From JBGTLA01 sp041744375 (GTDB lineage Bacteria; Actinomycetota; Acidimicrobiia; Spongiisociales; ZC4RG35), in assembly GCA_041744375.1 (NCBI GenBank), contig JBGTLA010000049.1:1-64000 (forward strand): a DNA stretch of 64,000 nucleotides, written 5' to 3'. The translations under genes and the position numbers were made by a program. This document shows, piece after piece, positions 51,072-58,598 of this stretch. Each line of letters begins with the position of its first letter. The stretch's first letter is position 1. Below the pieces are notes generated by a model, which saw nothing but the letters and a program-made list of their open reading frames with translations, was not told the origin of the DNA and searched no databases.

Positions 51072-52491
51072 GCGGTGGCGTCAGCCTCCCACAGCTCGTA
51101 CCCGGATCCTTGGCTGGTATGTGCTGTTGCTGGCGCTGGCGCTTGCCGCTGCCCTCTTCCTCCAGCGGTCGTTTCTCTTGGCGCAAGCCGTCCTCGATGC
51201 CGACCGGGGAATGGATCAGGAAGTGAGCGAGCTCCGACAATTGGTGGAGGTAGGGATCGACCCCGAAACAGCTGAACCCTTCGGCGAAGATCTTGCCTCG
51301 GTGTTCGTGACCTTCCTGGAGCGAAACGTCCCGCTGGCCGGCGAGGCGATCTTCACGATCATCGACGGCGAGCCATTCGTCCGGGACCGGGCCGGAGATG
51401 CCTTCGCCGACTCAGAACTGGAACAGAGATGGCTCGAGGTCACGGATCCCGTGCGCGATGAGGCTGTGACCGACATCGGGACGATCCGGTACCTGGCCGT
51501 TCCCATGGTGTTCGAAGGGGAGCAGCAAGGTGTGTTCGTCGTCACGTTCAACATGGATGAGCGGCTGGCTCAGATCGACGAAGTCGTCAGGGTCGGTGCA
51601 CTCGTCTATGGCTCGATCTTCCTCTTCGCCTCTCTAGCCGCGTGGGTCGTGGCAGGTGGCGTGCTGAGACCGCTCCGTGTCCTCGACGAGACTGCCAATG
51701 CCATTTCCGAGTCGGACTTCTCGCGTCGCATCGACGTCGAAGGAAACGACGAGATCGCCAACCTGGCCCACACTTTCAACAAGATGCTCGATCGGTTACA
51801 GGAGGCGTTCTCCACCCAGCGACGGTTCGTGGACGATGCCGGCCACGAGCTGCGAACGCCGATCACGGTCATACGCGGCCAACTGGAATTGCTGGGCGAG
51901 GATCCCGACGAGCGACGGGACACCATTGCCTTGGTGACAGACGAGCTCGATCGCATGTCGCGCATCGTGGAAGACCTGTTGGCGCTGGCCAAGGCCGAAC
52001 AACCCGACTTCGTGAACATCCACCCGATCGACCTCGCCGAGTTCGTCGAAGGCCTCGCCGCCAAAGGTTCGGCTTTCTCAGAGCGTCCGGTCTCGGTCGA
52101 ATCGGCCCAACAGGTCGTATTCGAAGGAGACGAGCAGAGGCTCACCCAGGCAATGATGAACTTGATTCGCAATGCCATGGAACACACGCCGTCGGACGCA
52201 GCTGTGACGGTGGGAGCCGTTCTAACCGAACACGAAGTTCAGATGTGGGTCCGGGACGATGGACCGGGTATACCTTCACAAGAGCAGGGACGCATATTCG
52301 AGAGGTTCGCACGGGGGCGTGACGGGAGGCGCTCGACCGAGGGTGCCGGCCTCGGGCTGGCCATCGTCAAGGCCATCGCCGAAGGGCACGGAGGTCGAGT
52401 GGGTGTGGAGAGTGGCCCGGGGGGAACGACATTCACGATCGCCGTGCCCGCCCAACCCGATGGACAGAGTGGAGAGGATGGCGCCACATGA
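51064..52491 (+). CDS. Membrane sensor histidine kinase
   Basis: A 475-residue kinase. TM1 (about residues 17-37) and TM2 (about 175-198) bound an extracytoplasmic domain of some 130 residues. Then follow HAMP (RPLRVLDETANAISESDFSRRID), the H-box DDAGHELRTPITVI and the ATPase domain (RNAMEHTPSD, DDGPGIP, GAGLGLAIVKAIAEGHGG). The start overlaps the secreted Asp/Ser-rich protein by 8 bp, and the stop overlaps the response regulator by 4 bp. Confidence 0.9.
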   Translation: MIERWRQPPTARTRILGWYVLLLALALAAALFLQRSFLLAQAVLDADRGMDQEVSELRQLVEVGIDPETAEPFGEDLASVFVTFLERNVPLAGEAIFTIIDGEPFVRDRAGDAFADSELEQRWLEVTDPVRDEAVTDIGTIRYLAVPMVFEGEQQGVFVVTFNMDERLAQIDEVVRVGALVYGSIFLFASLAAWVVAGGVLRPLRVLDETANAISESDFSRRIDVEGNDEIANLAHTFNKMLDRLQEAFSTQRRFVDDAGHELRTPITVIRGQLELLGEDPDERRDTIALVTDELDRMSRIVEDLLALAKAEQPDFVNIHPIDLAEFVEGLAAKGSAFSERPVSVESAQQVVFEGDEQRLTQAMMNLIRNAMEHTPSDAAVTVGAVLTEHEVQMWVRDDGPGIPSQEQGRIFERFARGRDGRRSTEGAGLGLAIVKAIAEGHGGRVGVESGPGGTTFTIAVPAQPDGQSGEDGAT

Positions 52492-53150
52492 GCCGTGTCC
52501 TGATCGCAGAGGATGAGCCGGGTATTGCTTCCTTCCTCGAGAAGGGGTTGAAGGCTGCCGGCTATACCACTCTGGTGGTCGAGGATGGGCGGACCGCGGC
52601 CTATGCCGCCCGGGACCGCGACTTCGATCTTCTCATTTTGGACTTGGGTCTCCCCGGAATGGATGGACACGCGGTTCTGGCCGAGATGCGCGCCCGCGAA
52701 GAACGCATGCCCGTCATCATCCTCACGGCTCGTAGTGGGGTATCCGAAACCGTGGCGGGGTTGGAAGGGGGGGCCGACGACTACGTCACCAAGCCCTTCC
52801 GGTTCGAAGAATTGCTGGCTCGCGTCAAGGCGAGACTGCGCGATCAGGGGACTGCGGACGTGCTCACCCTCGAGGCCGGAGGAGTGGTACTCGACCTCCG
52901 CACGCGCCGGGCGTCAGTGGGAGGGCGGGAAATCGAGCTGTCGGCCAGAGAATTCACCCTTGCCGAGATGCTCTTTCGTCATCCAGGACAGGTGCTCTCC
53001 CGCCAGCAGATCCTGTCCCATGTCTGGGGATACGACTTCGACTCTGGTTCGAACGTGGTGGACGTGTACATCGGCTATCTCCGCCGAAAGATGGGCAAGG
53101 AGCGCATCGAGACCGTGCGGGGCATGGGCTACCGCCTCGTGGCGGAGTAG
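52488..53150 (+). CDS. OmpR-family response regulator
   Basis: A 220-residue regulator. Receiver: IAEDEPGI, phospho-acceptor Asp in LILDLGLPGMDGH, Thr in IILTARS and Lys in DDYVTKPF. The winged helix has LSAREFTLAEMLFRHPGQVLSRQQILSHVWGYDFDSGSNVVDVYIGYLRRKMG. It is the cognate regulator of the preceding kinase. Direct targets are unknown; the secreted repeat genes are the obvious candidates. Confidence 0.92.
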   Translation: MSRVLIAEDEPGIASFLEKGLKAAGYTTLVVEDGRTAAYAARDRDFDLLILDLGLPGMDGHAVLAEMRAREERMPVIILTARSGVSETVAGLEGGADDYVTKPFRFEELLARVKARLRDQGTADVLTLEAGGVVLDLRTRRASVGGREIELSAREFTLAEMLFRHPGQVLSRQQILSHVWGYDFDSGSNVVDVYIGYLRRKMGKERIETVRGMGYRLVAE

Positions 53151-53158
53151 TTTCCATC

Positions 53159-54373
53159 ATGGTGGACCGCACCGACTTCGAGCGTCTCGACGCTGCCGAC
53201 CCCCTGGCTGGTGTGGTCGGGCGTTTCTCCCTTCCCGACGGTCTCGTCTACCTGGATGGCAACTCTCTCGGCCCGCTGCCGACGCACGTGCCCGAAGCGG
53301 TGTCGCGTGTCGTCGTGGACGAGTGGGGACGTGACCTGATCAGGTCCTGGAACGCGCACGGATGGTGGGAGATGCCCGGCGTCGTCGGCGACATGATCGC
53401 TCCTCTCATTGGAGCGCCGCCCGGTTCGGTCATCGCTGGAGACACCACCTCGATCGCCCTGTACAAGTCGGTGGCAGCGGCCCGACATCTACGCCCGGAC
53501 CGTACGGTGATCCTGTCCGACTCCGGCAACTTCCCAACCGACCTGTACGTGCTGGGATCGGTGGCCGAACAGACCGACGCCAAGCTGGTGATGGTCGAAC
53601 CGCACGAGGTCGGAGAGGCGATCGACGAATCGGTGGCTGTCGTGAGTCTCACTCATGTCGACTATCGGACGGGCCGGCGTCACCACATGGGCGAACTGAC
53701 CGGTGCTGCACACCGACGAGGCGCCATGATGGTGTGGGATCTCGCCCATTCCGCAGGGGCCATGGATCTGGACATCGCCGAGGCGGACATGGCCGTCGGC
53801 TGCGGATACAAGTACCTCAACGGGGGTCCGGGGGCTCCAGCATTCGTCTATGTGCGAGGCGATCACGCTTCATCGCTCGTAAACCCGATCTCGGGGTGGT
53901 GGGGGCACGCCGAACCGTTCGCGATGTCGTCCAGTTTCGTGCCGGCACCCGGGATCGAACGGATGCAGGTGGGGACCCAGCCGATCATCGCCCTCGTAGC
54001 CCTCAAGTCGGCTCTGGAGGCCTTCGACGGGGTCGATCCCCACCAACTCCGGTCGAAGTCGGAGATGCTGACCGACGCCTTCATCCGTCTGGTCGAAGAA
54101 CGTGTCGACGCTGTCGAGGTGGTGACGCCGCGTCAGGCGTCGGCCCGGGGGAGTCACGTTAGCTTGGCCCATCCCGAAGCGGTGAGGGTCATGGCTGCTC
54201 TGATCGCGGAGGGGGTGGTGGGTGATGTCCGTCCCCCCAACCTCTTGCGGTTCGGGTTCGCCCCCATGTATCAGCTTCACACCGATGTATGGGATGCGGT
54301 GGAGACGATCGAGCGGGTTCTCGCCGAAGAACGCTGGCGCGACTTCGCATTTTCTTCCCACACCGTGACCTGA
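53159..54373 (+). CDS. kynU: Kynureninase
   Basis: A 404-residue fold-type I PLP enzyme that cleaves kynurenine to anthranilate and alanine. The N-terminal LVYLDGNSLGPLP is typical. PLP is bound by Lys in GCGYKYLNGGPGAPAF and by DLAHSAGAMDLDI. The C-terminal NLLRFGFAPMYQLHTDVWDAVE fits the family. No other tryptophan-degradation gene is adjacent. It starts 8 bp after the response regulator, perhaps on the same transcript. Confidence 0.92.
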   Translation: MVDRTDFERLDAADPLAGVVGRFSLPDGLVYLDGNSLGPLPTHVPEAVSRVVVDEWGRDLIRSWNAHGWWEMPGVVGDMIAPLIGAPPGSVIAGDTTSIALYKSVAAARHLRPDRTVILSDSGNFPTDLYVLGSVAEQTDAKLVMVEPHEVGEAIDESVAVVSLTHVDYRTGRRHHMGELTGAAHRRGAMMVWDLAHSAGAMDLDIAEADMAVGCGYKYLNGGPGAPAFVYVRGDHASSLVNPISGWWGHAEPFAMSSSFVPAPGIERMQVGTQPIIALVALKSALEAFDGVDPHQLRSKSEMLTDAFIRLVEERVDAVEVVTPRQASARGSHVSLAHPEAVRVMAALIAEGVVGDVRPPNLLRFGFAPMYQLHTDVWDAVETIERVLAEERWRDFAFSSHTVT

Positions 54374-54377
54374 GGCC

Positions 54378-54662
54378 TCACAGGGGAGAGGGGCCGATTC
54401 CGGCCACGGCCGACACGGCGACACCGTCGCGGTCGGGCCGGGGGTGGAGGGCCGCCTCCCCCGTGCCGCGGTCGGGAATCTGGAGCCTCACCCGCAGCGC
54501 CTTTCCGGCGACGCCCGCGTTGGCGATCAAGCGCAAGGTCCCGCCCCACGAGTCGCCCCCGGCCATCTCCTCCAACTCGGCCCCGCCCACCGTGAGCAAC
54601 ACGCCGTTGGTGTCGAGGATTCGGACGGGGCCGGTGTAGGTGTCTGGCATCTTGTGCGACAT
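54378..54662 (-). CDS. Small conserved beta-domain protein, unknown function
   Basis: A 94-residue protein, probably soluble: YTGPVRILDTNGVLLTVGGAELEEMAGGDSWGGTLRLIANAGVAGKALRVRLQIPDRGTGEAAL. The pattern of alternating hydrophobic residues suggests a small beta-barrel, loosely like DUF4873 proteins. The frame is open far upstream, but the earlier part is antisense to the SLH-CapA gene and not credible. ATG 54662 or 54650. A -10-like TATGCT lies just upstream. It converges on kynU with a 4-bp gap. Confidence 0.55.
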   Translation of the reverse strand: MSHKMPDTYTGPVRILDTNGVLLTVGGAELEEMAGGDSWGGTLRLIANAGVAGKALRVRLQIPDRGTGEAALHPRPDRDGVAVSAVAGIGPSPL

Positions 54663-54793
54663 TAGAGCATACGCATATGCACTTCCGGACCAAGTGAGAA
54701 TCGTGTTGCGGAACGGACCTCCCGGACACACATCCGACCAGCTCGCTGACCCCTTGAGCCCCGTTGCTGGTGGCGTCCTGCCAGACTCCGTCG
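54663..54793. other. Divergent promoter region
   Basis: 131 bp between the small beta-domain gene and the SLH-CapA gene. Reading leftward TTGGTC-N16-TATGCT is a possible promoter. Rightward nothing strong was found. Confidence 0.35.
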
Positions 54794-56527
54794 ATGCGCC
54801 TCGTGGCAGCGGGAACGATGCTCGTCTCGGCTCTAGCCGTATTCGTGGCGATTGGTCTTGACTCCGAGCCGGTGGCAGCGCAGGAATCGGGTAGTCAGCC
54901 AGCCTTGATGGAGATCGAGACAGATCAGCCGCCCACCCGGGCAAATCCCCAGGAGACCTCGCCGTCGACCAGCGACGATGATCTCCCGGATGAGGTGACT
55001 GTCTTGGCTGACGCAGCGGACCTCCCCCCAGGTGGGACCTTCTTCGACGATGACGAGAATCTGCACGAAGGAGCCATCGAGGCAATAGCTGCCGCCGGGA
55101 TCACACGAGGATGTGGAGAGGTGGATCTCTTCTGTCCCGCCCGCCCGGTCACCCGAGGTGAGCTGGCGGCGTTTCTGCGACGGGCACTCGACCTCGCTCC
55201 ATCCTCGGCCGGGGCGTTCACCGACTCGAGCGGCTCGATCTTCGCCGCTGACATCGCGGCCCTCGCCGCCACCGGTATCACCAACGGCTGCGGACCAGAG
55301 GCGTTCTGCCCCGATGACGTCGTGACGCGCGGTGAGATGGCTGCCTTCCTGCGGCGGGCATTCCAGCTACCGGCAGGAGAGGACGGCGCCTTTACCGATG
55401 TCGCCGGCTCGATCTTTGCGAGCGACATCGCCGCCCTTGCCACAGCCGGAATCACGCGAGGGTGTGGCGAGGAGGTGTACTGCCCCGACCGGCCGGTCCT
55501 GCGCGACCAGATGGCCTCGTTCTTGGCTCGCGCTCTCGGCTTGCCCACCGACACGCCGCCTCCCCGACCGTCTGTCACCATTGCCTTCACCGGCGATATC
55601 CTCATTCACGCCCCGGTGTGGCGGCGGGCGGCGGTGCACGGGTCTCCCTACGACTTCCGCCCGATGTTCGCCCCGGTCGCCGACATCATCCGTGCCGCCG
55701 ATCTGGCTATATGTCATCTCGAGGTGCCGCTGTCGGCCGACAATTCTCGCATTTCGGGATACCCGCTTTTCAACGCTCCACGACAGGTGGCGGACGCCGT
55801 GGTCGCCAGCGGGTACGACGGATGCTCGACGGCTTCGAATCATTCTTTCGATCAGGGCGTGCGAGGGATCGAGGACACGCTGTCGGTCTTCGCCGACGTA
55901 GGCCTCGGGCAAGCAGGCATGTTCGCCGTGCCCGAGGCTTCTGGGCGTGCCACCGTGTACGACGTCGACGGCGTGACGGTGGCGCATCTCGCCGCCACCT
56001 GGTGGCTCAACGGTCTGCGGCTCCCGGCCGACAAGCCGTGGCTGGTGCAGATGCTCGAAGTGGACGAGTTGGTGGCACAGGCACAGCGTGCTCGTGAAGA
56101 AGGAGCCGACGTGGTGGTGGTGAGCATGCATTGTTGTGTCGAGTACCAGACGATGCCCACTCCCTACCAGCGAGAGGTGGCGAGGACCCTGATCGCCTCA
56201 TCCCACATCGACCTGGTGGTCGGTCATCATGCCCACGTGGTGCAGCCCATCGAAGGGGTGGACGGCAAGCTCATCGTGTACGGGCTGGGCAACTTCTTGT
56301 CGGCGCAGCGCTCGAACCCATCGACCCAGGACGGCGTGATCGTGAGCGTCGAGTTCGCGCTTCGCTCGGAGAGCTGGGCGACACGGGGAGTTCAGGTCGT
56401 GCCGACGTGGGTGGAAGGCGGGACCTATCGGATCCTTCCCGCGGCCGCCGCCAACGACGCCTCGTGGCGGCGCACCGCCCGAGCGATCCGACTGGACGAT
56501 GCGTTGGGCGTCGAGGTGATCCGCTGA
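54794..56527 (+). CDS. SLH-domain protein fused to a CapA-like phosphoesterase domain
   Basis: A 577-residue secreted protein. After the signal segment (about residues 1-27) come three SLH repeats (about 82-250), each with a TxGCG(P/E)xxxFCPxxxVTRGxMAAFLRRA-like core: AGITRGCGEVDLFCP, TGITNGCGPEAFCP, AGITRGCGEEVYCP. The C-terminal PGA_cap domain (about 260-530) carries FTGDILIH, CHLEVPL, ASNHSFDQG and VGHHAHVVQPIE. SLH repeats usually anchor proteins to wall polysaccharide, so the enzyme is likely fixed at the cell surface. The ATG at 54794 starts the signal peptide. Confidence 0.85.
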   Translation: MRLVAAGTMLVSALAVFVAIGLDSEPVAAQESGSQPALMEIETDQPPTRANPQETSPSTSDDDLPDEVTVLADAADLPPGGTFFDDDENLHEGAIEAIAAAGITRGCGEVDLFCPARPVTRGELAAFLRRALDLAPSSAGAFTDSSGSIFAADIAALAATGITNGCGPEAFCPDDVVTRGEMAAFLRRAFQLPAGEDGAFTDVAGSIFASDIAALATAGITRGCGEEVYCPDRPVLRDQMASFLARALGLPTDTPPPRPSVTIAFTGDILIHAPVWRRAAVHGSPYDFRPMFAPVADIIRAADLAICHLEVPLSADNSRISGYPLFNAPRQVADAVVASGYDGCSTASNHSFDQGVRGIEDTLSVFADVGLGQAGMFAVPEASGRATVYDVDGVTVAHLAATWWLNGLRLPADKPWLVQMLEVDELVAQAQRAREEGADVVVVSMHCCVEYQTMPTPYQREVARTLIASSHIDLVVGHHAHVVQPIEGVDGKLIVYGLGNFLSAQRSNPSTQDGVIVSVEFALRSESWATRGVQVVPTWVEGGTYRILPAAAANDASWRRTARAIRLDDALGVEVIR

Positions 56528-56534
56528 CCGGGGG

Positions 56535-58229
56535 GTGCGCTTTTGTGCCGCCTTGGCGGTCCGTCGAGCAGAGGAGGCCGAGCTCGCCGAGTTGCTGGCG
56601 AGGCACTTTGGCGTTTTCGACGATGCAGCCGTGGCCGCCGCATGCGCAGTTGTCCGCTGGCAATTGCTCCGCCAGGGTGACACCTTGTTTCGGGAAGGGG
56701 ATGAGTCCGACAGCCTGTACTTCGTCGTGAGAGGTCGTCTTCTGGCGACCCGGTTCGATCCCATCGAGAATACGGACACCCGTCGCGGCGTCATCGGTCG
56801 GGGCGAGGTCGTCGGGGAGATCGGTTTGATCCGCCAGAGTGCCAGAAATGCCACCGTCAGCGCCCTGCGCGATACGGTCGTCGCGGCCCTGGATGAACCC
56901 GTCTTCTTCAATCTTGTGGATCGACAGCCGAAGCTGATGCTCGAGTTGGGTCTGAAGGCGGTGACACGTTCCGAGGGCCGACCAGGGCACTCCTCTCCGA
57001 GCGCGGTGGTGGCCGTGGCGGTCTCGCCCAGCCTCCACGGCGAAGGAGTTATGGCGTCGATCACAAGCGAGTTGGGGCGGTTGGGCACCGTGGCAGAGCT
57101 GTCGCGCCAGCGGGTGGATTCACTTCTCGAGTCGACCGGTATCGCCGACTCAGAGCAGGGGGAGGTCGGAGAGGTGCGAGTCGCGAAACTCTTGCACGAA
57201 GCGGAGATGGAGGCAGACCACTTGCTTCTCGACTTGGGAGTGGTGGCGGGGGCGTGGTCCCGGCGCTGCCTGGGCATGGCCGATCGGCTGCTTATCGTGC
57301 TTCCCGAGAGCCCCAGCGGGGAAGATCTTCACCAAGTGGAGGATTCGCTGGGTGGATGCCCGGAGGGACTCCGGCGTACCCTGATGATCGTCCACCCACC
57401 GATGGCCCGCCGCCCTGGCGGATCGATGACCGTGGCCGGACGCCTTCTGGCCGAGGATGTCATCCACGTCCGCGCCGGCCCGACGGAGGACATATCCCGG
57501 GCGGTCCGGGTGGTTGTGGGTCGGGCTGACACGCTGGTTCTGGGAGGCGGAGGCGGTCGGGGTTTCGCTCACATCGGGGTGCAACGTGCACTGTTGGAAC
57601 TGGGTGTGCCGGTCGACATGGTGGGAGGGACTTCCATCGGCGGGATCATCGGGGCTGCCATCGCCGATGACATGCCTCCCGAAGACGTCATCGAATGGGC
57701 ACAGCATCACTTTGCCCGGATCATGGATTACACGATTCCGGTGGTCTCACTCATCAAGGCTGCCCGCATCGCCCGCTCGGCCCGAGAGACCTTCGGTGAT
57801 CGCGACATCGAGGACCTGTGGCGAGCCTTCTTCGCCATTTCCACCGACCTGACGGCGTCACGGACTCACGTTCATCGCAGTGGATCTCTCGCCCTGGCGA
57901 TGCGCGCGACTAGCGCCATCCCCGGGGTCATGCCACCCGTGCCACTCGGCGATCATCTGCTGATCGATGGGGGGGTGCTCAACAACCTCCCGATCGACGT
58001 GGCGAGAGAGCTCGCCCCGGCGGGAAGGGTCATCGCCGTTGACGTCACCCCTCCCCGCGGCCCTGGAGCCCGTACCGACTACGGCTTATCCGTGTCCGGA
58101 TGGGACGCTTTGCGGTTGAAGGGCAAACGGGCATACCCGGGCATCTCCGCCGTGCTGATGAGATCCATGATCACCGCCTCGATGCGCGAGCGCGACAGCC
58201 AGGTCAATTCAGGGCTGGCCGACTGCTAA
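56535..58229 (+). CDS. cNMP-binding/patatin-like phospholipase (NTE-like), ends at a premature TAA
   Basis: A 564-residue protein. An N-terminal cyclic-nucleotide-binding domain (about residues 15-140, HFGVFDDAA, LLRQGDTLFREGDESDSLYFVVRGRL, GEVVGEIGLI) precedes a linker and a patatin domain (about 335-555). The oxyanion motif is GGGGGRGFAHIG, the nucleophile GTSIGG and the catalytic Asp LIDGGVLNNLP. This is the bacterial neuropathy-target-esterase plan, a lysophospholipase. GTG start at 56535. A TAA at 58227-58229 interrupts it; the same frame continues as coding sequence to 58361. Confidence 0.85.
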   Translation: MRFCAALAVRRAEEAELAELLARHFGVFDDAAVAAACAVVRWQLLRQGDTLFREGDESDSLYFVVRGRLLATRFDPIENTDTRRGVIGRGEVVGEIGLIRQSARNATVSALRDTVVAALDEPVFFNLVDRQPKLMLELGLKAVTRSEGRPGHSSPSAVVAVAVSPSLHGEGVMASITSELGRLGTVAELSRQRVDSLLESTGIADSEQGEVGEVRVAKLLHEAEMEADHLLLDLGVVAGAWSRRCLGMADRLLIVLPESPSGEDLHQVEDSLGGCPEGLRRTLMIVHPPMARRPGGSMTVAGRLLAEDVIHVRAGPTEDISRAVRVVVGRADTLVLGGGGGRGFAHIGVQRALLELGVPVDMVGGTSIGGIIGAAIADDMPPEDVIEWAQHHFARIMDYTIPVVSLIKAARIARSARETFGDRDIEDLWRAFFAISTDLTASRTHVHRSGSLALAMRATSAIPGVMPPVPLGDHLLIDGGVLNNLPIDVARELAPAGRVIAVDVTPPRGPGARTDYGLSVSGWDALRLKGKRAYPGISAVLMRSMITASMRERDSQVNSGLADC

Positions 58230-58361
58230 CTCGATCTCGATATGCGCGGGGTGTCGATCCTCAACTTCGACGACCCCGCCGGGGTAGCCCAAAGGGGCTA
58301 TGAGGCAGCCATGCCCATGCTGGAGAGATGGCTGGAGACGTCCCCCCAACCGTACGGTTAG
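58230..58361 (+). pseudogene. C-terminal continuation of the cNMP/patatin gene after an in-frame stop
   Basis: The same frame after the TAA reads LDLDMRGVSILNFDDPAGVAQ and then RGYEAAMPMLERWLE, ending in TAG at 58359-58361. This is the normal end of NTE-like proteins, where a tyrosine would be expected at the stop (TAC to TAA). It implies a recent nonsense mutation, a sequencing error or stop read-through. Confidence 0.7.
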
Positions 58362-58413
58362 CGCGATACACCCATTCGAATGCTCGAGCCGACCCCATGG
58401 ATACCTCGGCTAC

Positions 58414-58518
58414 AGGACGTCGTTGGAACAAGAGCGGGGGCCGGGCCGTTGCCCGAGAAAGTGCCGGGCAGAGGGGCTGTTGTCGATGGCTGAAACGAGG
58501 TGGTCAACAACGTCCTAG
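58414..58518 (+). repeat. ~105-bp palindromic dispersed repeat, copy C
   Basis: It begins AGGACGTCGTTGGAACAAG and ends TCAACAACGTCCTAG. Shared inner segments are AAAGTGCC, AGGGGCTGTTGTCGATGGCT (compare GGACTGGCGTCGACGGCT in A1) and GAAACGA. Its end stem differs from A1 at paired positions (ACGTC/..ACGT), so base changes on both sides have kept pairing. It lies before the cyclase gene. Confidence 0.75.
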
Positions 58519-58598
58519 TCTTGGCTGACATCTCGATCTGGGTTTCCTCGTTTACGAGGTCCGCCGGATCGACTCCAACCCCCGACCGGAGAGCACCG

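Noticed and set aside
54663..55085. Upstream extension of the small beta-domain gene on the minus strand.
   Set aside because: It is Arg/Pro-rich antisense of the SLH-CapA signal region; only the part from 54662 downward looks coding.
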